From Saccharothrix deserti (lineage in GTDB: Bacteria > Actinomycetota > Actinomycetes > Mycobacteriales > Pseudonocardiaceae): a stretch of 64,000 nucleotides of DNA. Positions 1 through 8,824 of the stretch are shown here, piece by piece. The stretch is taken from contig NZ_ML775959.1 in assembly GCF_009769385.1 (NCBI RefSeq), forward strand, positions 248,001 to 312,000, given 5' to 3'. Within the stretch, counting starts at the first letter, position 1, and the number at the start of each line of letters is the position of its first letter. Position numbers and translations under genes: made by a program. Below the pieces are notes generated by a model. That model searched no databases. It had not been told where the DNA came from and worked only from the letters and a program-made list of their open reading frames with translations.

Positions 1-480
1 TTCCAGCAGTGGCTCGACGCCGGCCAGGTCGTCAGGATCCTCGTCGACTCGGTGTCGAAAGGCGGGAACCTGCTGCTCAACGTCGGTCCGGACGGCCGGG
101 GCGCGTTCGAGCCGCAGGCGCGTGAGCTGCTGGCCGAGGTCGGCGCGTGGACGGAGCTGCACGGCGACGCCATCCACGGCGCCGGTGCCGCGCCGGAGTT
201 CACCGCTCCCCGCGACACCAGGCTCACCAGGTCGGGGAACCGGCTCTTCGTGCACGTTTTCGGTTGGCAGGCGGGAACTCTGGTGCTGGCAGGGCTCGCG
301 GAGCGGGTGCGTTACGCGTCGTTCCTGCACGACGGCGCCGAGGTCGAGTGCAGTGTCGTGGACGAGGAGGGCAACCTGCCCCACCTCCAGAACGCGGGCC
401 CGCCGGGTTCGCTCGTGGTGCACCTGCCGACGCGGCGTCCGGACGTGCTCCTGCCCGTGATCGAACTGATCCTGACATGA
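1..480 (+). CDS. Alpha-L-fucosidase (GH29), C-terminal part
   Basis: The reading frame is open from the first base, so the gene begins upstream of the window; 159 residues are visible. Near its start is the segment SKGGNLLLNVGPDGRG, a hallmark of the end of the GH29 (beta/alpha)8 catalytic domain. The rest looks like the C-terminal beta-sandwich of GH29 enzymes. The family removes alpha-L-fucose from glycans. The catalytic nucleophile and acid/base lie upstream and cannot be checked, and neither can secretion. A second fucosidase-type enzyme (GH95, 8825-11161) is in the same window, which fits a glycan-trimming role. A strong hairpin follows the stop. The family call is confident; the substrate is inferred from the family. 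Confidence 0.88.
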   Translation, partial: FQQWLDAGQVVRILVDSVSKGGNLLLNVGPDGRGAFEPQARELLAEVGAWTELHGDAIHGAGAAPEFTAPRDTRLTRSGNRLFVHVFGWQAGTLVLAGLAERVRYASFLHDGAEVECSVVDEEGNLPHLQNAGPPGSLVVHLPTRRPDVLLPVIELILT

Positions 481-505
481 CGACCGGCTCGGATCCGGCG
501 CTGTC

Positions 506-540
506 GGTCACCGGCGCTCGTGCGGCACGCGCCGGTGACC
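506..540. terminator. Bidirectional hairpin terminator
   Basis: GGTCACCGGCGC (506-517) pairs perfectly with GCGCCGGTGACC (529-540) around an 11-nt loop. An outer CTGTC (501-505) / GACAG (545-549) stem extends it. It lies between the convergent fucosidase and lyase genes. Confidence 0.8.
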
Positions 541-568
541 GTTCGACAGCCCGCTGTTCAAGCGTTGG

Positions 569-1237
569 CTAGCGCCGCCAGTAGTGGATGTCGCGGAACC
601 GGGATTCGGCGCGCCCGGAGCCGTGGTGGTAGACGCCGTTCTTGAAGTGACGTGTCGCGGGCCCTCGGTCGTCGACCGTCAGCGCGAGTTGGTCGTCGAG
701 GTAGAGCTGGATCTTGCCGGTGCCGGCGTTGTGGGCGACCTTCACGTTGAACCAGCGGTCGTACACGCCGGTCCGCAGGACCGTCTTGTCGTAGTACCGC
801 AACGTGCCGCCGTTGGTGTTGTAGACGTTGAGCATGAAGTCCGTGGCGGGCGTGCCGGACGGGCGCTTGACCCGCAGCACCTGCATGACCGTGGCGCCGT
901 TCGTGCCCGCCGGGACGTACACGTCGGCGTCCCACATGTGCTGCCCCGACGAGTACTCCCGCAGCCAGCGCAGCTCGGTGCGCGGATCGGTCGCGCTGCC
1001 CTCGGACATCGGTTCGTCGGTGGAGTTGACCCACGTCGTGTGCGTGTTCGTGGCCTGGTCGAAGCGGTAGCGCCGGCTCTGGCTCAGGTTCCACGGCTTC
1101 TGGATGTTGTAGGTGAAGGAGGTCTGCGTCCACCCGGTGGTCGGGGACGCGGACGCCGGCACCTGTAATGCCACGATCGTCAGACCGGCCGTGATGGCTA
1201 CCGCGGTCGTGGCGGAGATCAATCGTGCAACAGACAT
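569..1237 (-). CDS. Secreted jelly-roll polysaccharide lyase-like protein (PL7/PL20-like fold)
   Basis: The 222-aa protein has a Sec signal peptide (hydrophobic core about residues 9-28, ending in PASAS). The mature part looks like a concanavalin-type beta-jelly-roll of the alginate/glucuronan lyase superfamily. RTELRW sits where PL7 enzymes have their R-x-E-L strand, VMQVLRV is in the QIH-like strand position, and HFKNGVYHH matches the PL7 YFKxGxY strand. The QIH histidine is not clearly conserved, so the substrate and even lyase activity are uncertain. The start is supported by GAAGGAG a few bases upstream. A perfect DasR-type palindrome lies about 30 bp ahead of the start, which suggests control by N-acetylglucosamine status. 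The gene is convergent with the fucosidase. Confidence 0.65.
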   Translation of the reverse strand: MSVARLISATTAVAITAGLTIVALQVPASASPTTGWTQTSFTYNIQKPWNLSQSRRYRFDQATNTHTTWVNSTDEPMSEGSATDPRTELRWLREYSSGQHMWDADVYVPAGTNGATVMQVLRVKRPSGTPATDFMLNVYNTNGGTLRYYDKTVLRTGVYDRWFNVKVAHNAGTGKIQLYLDDQLALTVDDRGPATRHFKNGVYHHGSGRAESRFRDIHYWRR

Positions 1238-1263
1238 CCGATCACTCCTTCGTCATTCACGTT

Positions 1264-1278
1264 ATGGTCTAGACCACC
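1264..1278. promoter_or_regulatory. DasR-type (dre) operator
   Basis: The sequence ATGGTCTAGACCACC contains the perfect 12-bp palindrome TGGTCTAGACCA (1265-1276). This is the core of the DasR-responsive element known from chitinase and GlcNAc genes in Streptomyces. It lies 27-41 bp upstream of the lyase start codon (1237, minus strand). The regulator gene is not in the window. Confidence 0.75.
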
Positions 1279-1415
1279 TCTAGCAGTGGGGTCGGTCGGC
1301 TGTCACCACTTGACCGGTGAAGTCATCCGGTTGCCGTCGCCCGAACGGCGCCATGTCGGTGCCCTCGCCCGCGTCTCATATGCTGGAGATGACGTTCGGC
1401 AGGGAGGCACCGGCA

Positions 1416-2177
1416 GTGCGATACGTGGCCATCGGCGACAGCTTCACCGAAGGGGTCGGCGACGAACTCCCCGACGGCTCACCGCGCGGCTGGGCGGACT
1501 TGGTGGCCGCCGGGCTGGCCGCCGCGCGCGGTGAGACGGTGCACTACGCCAACCTCGCCGTCCGGGGCAGGCTGCTCGAACCGATCGTGACAGGGCAGGT
1601 CGACGCGGCGTTGTCCCTGTCGCCTGCGCCCACGCTGCTGACGCTCAACGGCGGCGGCAACGACATGATGCGGCCCGGTGTCGACACGGCGCGGCTGGTC
1701 GGGCTGACCGAGCGGGCGGTCCGGCGCTGCACGGCCGCCGGTGTGCGGTTGGTGCTGCTCAGCGGGGCCGATCCGTCGGGCCGGCTGCCGTTCGGGCGCA
1801 CGGTCCACCGCCGGGGCGTGGTGCTGACCGCCGCGATCGCGGACCTGGCCGCCCGCCACGACCTCCTGTTCGTCGACGTGTTCAACGACGTCGAGATCCG
1901 CCGCCCCGAGTACTGGTCGCCGGACCGGCTGCACCTCAACGCCGTCGGCCACCGGCGGGTGGCAGCCCTGGTCCTCACCGCTCTCGGGCACACCACGGCG
2001 GCGGACGAGGTCGCACCCGGACCCGCCGCCCGCCGTCGTCTGCCGGCCGAGGTCCGGTACTACCGCGAGCACGTGCTGCCCTGGGTGCACCGCCGACTGC
2101 GCGGCCGCTCGTCCGGTGACGACCTGGCCGGCAAACACCCCGACTGGATCCCCGTCGAAGCCATGCCGCGAGTCTGA
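1416..2177 (+). CDS. SGNH/GDSL-family hydrolase
   Basis: The 253-aa protein opens with YVAIGDSFTEG (block I, GDS with nucleophilic Ser). It carries NGGGNDM (block III, oxyanion-hole Asn) and ends its catalytic part with SPDRLHLNAVGH (block V, Asp and His). It is therefore a complete SGNH esterase/lipase-type hydrolase. No signal peptide is visible, so it is probably cytoplasmic; the natural ester substrate is unknown. The GTG start at 1416 is preferred because AGGGAGG lies 8 bp upstream. In-frame ATGs at 1317 and 1389 would add a poorly conserved leader. The C-terminal ~50 residues are basic and helical. The gene ends 3 bp before the convergent glgE stop. Confidence 0.85.
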   Translation: MRYVAIGDSFTEGVGDELPDGSPRGWADLVAAGLAAARGETVHYANLAVRGRLLEPIVTGQVDAALSLSPAPTLLTLNGGGNDMMRPGVDTARLVGLTERAVRRCTAAGVRLVLLSGADPSGRLPFGRTVHRRGVVLTAAIADLAARHDLLFVDVFNDVEIRRPEYWSPDRLHLNAVGHRRVAALVLTALGHTTAADEVAPGPAARRRLPAEVRYYREHVLPWVHRRLRGRSSGDDLAGKHPDWIPVEAMPRV

Positions 2178-2180
2178 AAC

Positions 2181-4154
<1,974 letters not shown>

Positions 4155-4557
4155 CGGCGCCTCCTTCGCTGGATGGCAGAGCACCTCAACCCGGGTTCCC
4201 ACCCACTGCGCAGATCGAAACCGCTCCGGGTCGCCCGGCTGCGACCGGTGTCCGAAGCCCGCTTGTCGTGCGGGGGGCACGGCCAACACGAGCTTTGCCC
4301 GACCGTGGATGGTCCTCTTAGGACTCATGCCCCCGGGGGGTAGATCGCCGCGCCTGCGCATCAGCAGGAAAGCGGCGACGCGAGCTGCCCCGGTGCCGGC
4401 CCGCGCCGCTGCCGCTGCTCGGGCACACCGACGAGGCGCCGGCCTGTGCCGAGGCGGTGATTTCGACCAGTCCACGCTCCGCGTCCGTACAGTTCGCTCG
4501 ACGAGCCGGCCCCGGCCTCTCCGCCTAACGTCGGGCACGCCGACGAAGGAGGACGTC
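4155..4557. other. 403-bp divergent intergenic region
   Basis: This region lies between glgE (minus) and the methyltransferase remnant (plus). It holds both ribosome-binding sites (GAAGGAGG on each strand at its ends) and must contain the glgE promoter. I see no convincing -35/-10 pair, operator or small gene in it. Confidence 0.6.
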
Positions 4558-5155
4558 ATGACCACCACCGGGCCTGACCTGGACCAGAACGCGGTCGAGG
4601 AGTTCGCGGGCACGCTGTTCGGCATCTACTCCGCGTCCCTGCTGGCGCTCATGATCGACGTCGGCCACCGGACCGGGCTGTTCGACGCCGCCACCCGAGG
4701 GCCCGCGACCAGCGCGGACCTCGCCGACCGCGCGGGCTTGCAGGAGCGCTACGTGCGCGAGTGGCTCGGCGCGATGGTGACGGGGGGACGTGTTCACCTA
4801 CGAGCCGTCCACGGGCACGTACACGCTCCCGGCGGAGCACGCGGTGTGCCTGTCCGGCGGCGGCGCGGCCAACCTGGCGCCGTTCAGCGCGGTGTGCGCG
4901 CTGCTCGGGGCGCACCTGGACGAGATCAACCTCGAGGACAACGTCGGCAACCCTCTCGCGCCGATGCTGTACTCGTTCAGCGTGCTGCACTGCATGACCG
5001 TGTCACTGGCGCACGGCGGCGCCGGCCTCGGCACGATGTGGGGCGAGCAGTTGGCCCGCCGGATGCTCGCCGAGGCGGGGCTCGAGGTCGTCTCGGTCAG
5101 CGACGTGCCGGACGACCCGATCGACTGCGTGTACCTGTGCCGGGCGACGCGGTGA
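4558..5155 (+). pseudogene. Broken SAM-dependent methyltransferase (Rv2258c-like)
   Basis: A good ribosome site (GAAGGAGG) and ATG start a winged-helix N-terminus (DLADRAGLQERYVREWLGAM) typical of two-domain actinobacterial methyltransferases of about 350 aa. The frame breaks near 4780 within a GACGGGGGGAC run. The homologous reading then continues in the next frame from about 4788 (FTYEPSTGTYTLP) to 5155. After CALLGAHL the text jumps straight to the C-terminal part (NLEDNVGNPLAPMLYSF, HCMTVSLAHGG, GTMWGEQLA). The whole SAM-binding Rossmann core is missing, roughly 150-190 residues by comparison with the family. Frameshift plus core deletion means it cannot be an active enzyme. The product class is clear from the flanks; the original substrate is unknown. 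Confidence 0.85.
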
Positions 5156-5196
5156 TCGCCTCGCCCGCTCGGTTGAACGGGACGTCCAGCCTCTGA

Positions 5197-5212
5197 ATGC
5201 CCGTATGGGCAT
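5197..5212. promoter_or_regulatory. 16-bp palindrome upstream of the toxin-like gene
   Basis: ATGCCC-GTAT-GGGCAT is a perfect inverted repeat about 100 bp upstream of the start at 5309. It may be an operator, or a weak terminator of the dead methyltransferase gene; no T-tract follows. Confidence 0.35.
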
Positions 5213-5308
5213 CCGAAGGTGCACGGAACAACGCCCGGTCGGCGCTCGTGGAGACGACCTGGTTCGGGCAGATTCCAGGTCGGGGGTTCGGCAACGAAAG
5301 GGGCGGTC

Positions 5309-7891
5309 ATGCCCTTGCGCGCGGACAACGCGGAGGAGCACAGCGACCCGGCCCGCGTGTCGGCCGTGCCCCGGGAGGTCGGCGCGTCGGCAGGTGGGCA
5401 CAACGCCGTCGATCGGGCCGAGTCGTACGGCAACGCGGGCCGGGCGTCCGCTTCGCCGTCGAACGCGCGCCGCATGGGCCCGACGGCGGTGCTCCGGCTC
5501 CAGCGCGCCGCCGGCAACCACGCCGTCCAGCGGCTGGTGCAACGGCCGGCCGAAGCCCCGGCCCACCCCGCGCCCGAGCCGGTTCCGGAGGAGTCGTCGG
5601 AGTCGGCGGCGGTGCAGCGACTCGCGGAACCGGCCGCCCCGGCCGCTGCTCCCGCGCTCCCCGCCCTTCCGATGCCCGAAGCCATCCCCGCACCGCCGCT
5701 CCCCACCCCGGCGGCACCCACGCCGGCTCCCCGCCCGACGGCCGTGCCCGAAGCGGTCGGTCCGTCCGAACTCCCGTCGGCGGACGACTCCGTCCTCTCC
5801 GGCGACGCCGCCGGCCACGCCGCCCAGATCGACGCGAGCACGGCCGAAGCTTCCGCGCAGGTCCGTGCCGACGCCGCCGCACGCCGTCAGGACATCGCCG
5901 CCCACGCGGCCGAGAACCAGGCCACCACGGGCGCTTTCTTCGACGGCAGCGCCACCGACGCCACCGCGACCGTCAACCAGGGCCGCACCGGCGTCACGGG
6001 GTGGCTGAGCACCCAGGTCGCGTCCCTCGGCAACCTCGTCGGCGGGCTGGTCACCGGCGCGACCCAATTCGGCACCACCGTCCTCAACGGCCTCCGCCAA
6101 GGCGCCGCCGCCGTGACGTCCACCGTCACCGGCGTGGTCGGCGGGGTGGCGAGTGGCATCCTCGGGGCCGCCCGCGCCCTGCCCATCCCCAACCTCCCCG
6201 GGATCGGCCGCATCCGCCGGTTCGCCCTCGACTCGGCCGAGTCGGTCGCCGGCGCCATCCGGGGCGCGCTCGGCCACGTCACCGGGTTCATCACTTCGGC
6301 GGTGAACTCGGTGCTCGACCTGGTCGGCGATCTCATCCGGCGCGCGAGCGCGGCCGTCACGAGCCTGGTCCAGGGCTTCACCGGGCTGATCTCCCGGGCC
6401 ATCGCCGCGATCGGGCGCGCGCTGTCCACGATCGCCAACCGCGTCATGACCGCCCTGCGCTCGGCCAAGGCCAGGGTGCACGCGGTGCTGCACGGATCGG
6501 CCGCCGACGCCACCGCGCGGATCAACCGGAACGAAGCCGCCGCGCTGGCCCGGATCCAGGCCAACCGGGCAACCGGGCGGGCGGGGCTCGACCAGGTCCT
6601 CGACTTCACCGACGGCGGCGACCACCCGGAGGACGAGGCGCTCAACCCGCACATGGAGGCCAACGCCAACACGTTGGACCAGAGCGAGTTCGACTCCACC
6701 GCACGCGCCGCCTTCGCCTTAAGCGCGGAACGGGTGCGCACCGAGAACGCCGAAGCCGTGGCCGAAGCCGACCGGGAGTCGACGGACGTCGTCACGCGGA
6801 TGCGGCAGGGCGTGTCGACCTACCTCAGCGAGATCCGCGCCGGCATCGCGCGGATCCCGGGTGAGGTCGTGGGCGCGCTGGCCGGGATCGGCGTGAAGGT
6901 CCGCGAGGGCATCGCGGCGATCGTCACCGGGGTCGTGGACGGCGTGCGCGGCCTGATCTCGCAGGTCACCGCGGCGCTCGGCCGCGTGCTGTCCGCCGCT
7001 CTGGACGTGGTCCGCGCCCCGGTGGACGCGCTGGCGAACCTCGGCCGGTCGATCTTCAGCGGCATCCGCGGCTTCTTCGGCCGCATCCTCTCGCGGATCA
7101 CCAGCCTGTTCGGCGGCGGGAGCCCGGGGGAGGGGACCGCGTCGCTGACCGCGGGTCTCGACGACTACTCGCCGTCCCGGCTGCGATCCGCCGCGCAGAT
7201 GGCGTCACCGCCGATGGTGGCGACGGTGGCCGCGGCCCCGGCACTGTGGGCGATCGCGGAGGGCATCGGGGCGATCCTGGCCGGCGTCTCGATCGGGGCC
7301 GTGCTGTTCTGGGCCGGTGTGGTCATCCTGGTGATCCTGGTCATCGTGCTGATCGTCCTGCTCATCCAGTGGCTGATGGCCAGGTCGGCCGCGAAGCCGG
7401 TGCCGCGCGCGACACCGAGGGCCAAGCCGCGCACACGCACCCGCAGACGCCGCACGCGCAAGGAGTTCCGGTGGAACCTGCGGCAGACCAGTTCCATCGC
7501 CCGCGCCTCCGGCGGCGTGCCCGGCACGCTCGACCCGAACGCCAAGCTGCCCGCCAGCGCGCCGATCCACGCCCACCACGTGTGGCCGAAGTACGTGGCC
7601 GGCCCCGAGATCCAGCCGATGATGTCGGTGCGCGAGAGCGTGCACCAGGGCGTCATCCACACCACGATCCAGGTCCCACTGGTGGCCGTCGCCGCGCTGA
7701 TGGGCTTCACCATCACGCCCAACGGCCAGAACCTCGCGTTCAAGGCGCACCTGAAGGCCAACCCGGCCGAACGTCCCAAGGTCGCCGCCGCCCTGACGAC
7801 GTACTACTCGGGGTTGAGCGCCCGAACGGATCCGGGCATCCCGCCACCGGCCTATGTGAACGGCATCGGCGTCGCGCAGGCCACCATGTAG
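5309..7891 (+). CDS. Large LQRAAGN-tagged polymorphic-toxin-like protein with HHH nuclease-like C-terminus
   Basis: The 860-aa protein has three parts. A disordered Pro/Ala-rich N-terminus carries LRLQRAAGNHAVQRL (62-76), a motif I associate with proteins linked to actinobacterial extracellular contractile injection systems. The middle (about 170-620) is Ala/Val-rich, helical and glycine-zippered, like a tape-measure or carrier region. A strongly hydrophobic stretch (about 630-690) could span or penetrate a membrane. After a basic Arg/Lys/Thr linker, the C-terminal ~130 residues contain IHAHHVWPKYVAGPE (His754, His756, His757) and SVHQGVIHTT, the layout of HNH/LHH-like toxin nucleases. The start at 5309 has GAAAGGGGCGG upstream; no signal peptide is present. 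The gene 16 bp downstream looks like an immunity protein. Role as a delivered nuclease toxin is inferred. Confidence 0.6.
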   Translation: MPLRADNAEEHSDPARVSAVPREVGASAGGHNAVDRAESYGNAGRASASPSNARRMGPTAVLRLQRAAGNHAVQRLVQRPAEAPAHPAPEPVPEESSESAAVQRLAEPAAPAAAPALPALPMPEAIPAPPLPTPAAPTPAPRPTAVPEAVGPSELPSADDSVLSGDAAGHAAQIDASTAEASAQVRADAAARRQDIAAHAAENQATTGAFFDGSATDATATVNQGRTGVTGWLSTQVASLGNLVGGLVTGATQFGTTVLNGLRQGAAAVTSTVTGVVGGVASGILGAARALPIPNLPGIGRIRRFALDSAESVAGAIRGALGHVTGFITSAVNSVLDLVGDLIRRASAAVTSLVQGFTGLISRAIAAIGRALSTIANRVMTALRSAKARVHAVLHGSAADATARINRNEAAALARIQANRATGRAGLDQVLDFTDGGDHPEDEALNPHMEANANTLDQSEFDSTARAAFALSAERVRTENAEAVAEADRESTDVVTRMRQGVSTYLSEIRAGIARIPGEVVGALAGIGVKVREGIAAIVTGVVDGVRGLISQVTAALGRVLSAALDVVRAPVDALANLGRSIFSGIRGFFGRILSRITSLFGGGSPGEGTASLTAGLDDYSPSRLRSAAQMASPPMVATVAAAPALWAIAEGIGAILAGVSIGAVLFWAGVVILVILVIVLIVLLIQWLMARSAAKPVPRATPRAKPRTRTRRRRTRKEFRWNLRQTSSIARASGGVPGTLDPNAKLPASAPIHAHHVWPKYVAGPEIQPMMSVRESVHQGVIHTTIQVPLVAVAALMGFTITPNGQNLAFKAHLKANPAERPKVAAALTTYYSGLSARTDPGIPPPAYVNGIGVAQATM

Positions 7892-7907
7892 AGCGGAGGT
7901 CGAACGG

Positions 7908-8765
7908 ATGAAGCGCGTGTGGAGCGTGATGCTGTCCCGCGACCAGCAGCCCGACGAACGGACCTGGTCGCGGATCGGGGACCTGGTCGCCGACCGGTTC
8001 GAGCCGGTCCTGGACATCATGTGGCACGCCTCGTTCGACTCGCGCGAGGAACTCGACCGGGTCACCGGCGTGCTCGGCGAGATCGACGCCAGGTACCAGC
8101 TCTTCGTCCGCGACGACCTGGGCGACGAGGACTACGCGGAGGCCGACTTCATCGGTATCTGGGGCGCGGACCCGGCCGTCGAGCCACCGCTGGTGCGCAA
8201 CAAAGCCACCGCCTACCGGCCGGGTGAGACCTGTGCGCGTTGCGGTGCGCCACCCGACGAATTCGACCTCACCGCCGTGGAACCGCTCGTGGTGGACGAG
8301 TCCGTCATGGACGGCCCGGCGGCGGACGGCAGCCGTCCCGACGAGCACGGCTGGGACCTCGCCGACCTGCCCAACGGCCAACTGCTCGTTTCGCGGCGGG
8401 TGACCGGCCTGTTGACCTCGGCCGACGTCCGGGGTTGGACGTCGACCGAGGTCTTCTCCACCGCCACCGGGGAGCCGTCGCGCCGGTTCTCCGCTTTGGG
8501 CGCGGAACAGGCCGTTGTGACGCCGTGCGGGGTCGACAACGAGCCGGTCTGCCCGGAGTGCGGGACGACCCACGAGCAGATCGAGGGGCCGTTCCGGATC
8601 AGCCGCGACGCCGTCGGCGACGCCGAAGTGATCTCACGGCACCCCGGCAAGGTCTCGATGCTCTACGTCAGCCGCCGTGTCCACGATCTGCTGTGGGCGG
8701 CCGAGCTCAACGGGCTGGTCCGCGGCGACGTCATGGTGTTCGCCGGAGATGAGCCGTACCCCTGA
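7908..8765 (+). CDS. Double-CXXCG protein, probable immunity partner
   Basis: The 285-aa soluble protein has two zinc-ribbon-like CxxCG motifs, CARCG (109-113) and CPECG (215-219). This arrangement is known from the Myxococcus double-CXXCG family, some members of which (SitI6 type) are immunity proteins. The N-terminal ~90 residues are acidic. It starts 16 bp after the toxin-like gene with GGAGG at good spacing, so the two are co-transcribed and probably act as a pair: this protein would neutralise the C-terminal nuclease-like domain of its neighbour in the producing cell. Pairing is inferred from order and family memory, not from a search. Confidence 0.6.
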   Translation: MKRVWSVMLSRDQQPDERTWSRIGDLVADRFEPVLDIMWHASFDSREELDRVTGVLGEIDARYQLFVRDDLGDEDYAEADFIGIWGADPAVEPPLVRNKATAYRPGETCARCGAPPDEFDLTAVEPLVVDESVMDGPAADGSRPDEHGWDLADLPNGQLLVSRRVTGLLTSADVRGWTSTEVFSTATGEPSRRFSALGAEQAVVTPCGVDNEPVCPECGTTHEQIEGPFRISRDAVGDAEVISRHPGKVSMLYVSRRVHDLLWAAELNGLVRGDVMVFAGDEPYP

Positions 8766-8824
8766 CCCACTGGCGCGGGGCAGGGGTAGATGCCCAAAAC
8801 GATTTTGCACAACGCGCCGCCGTG

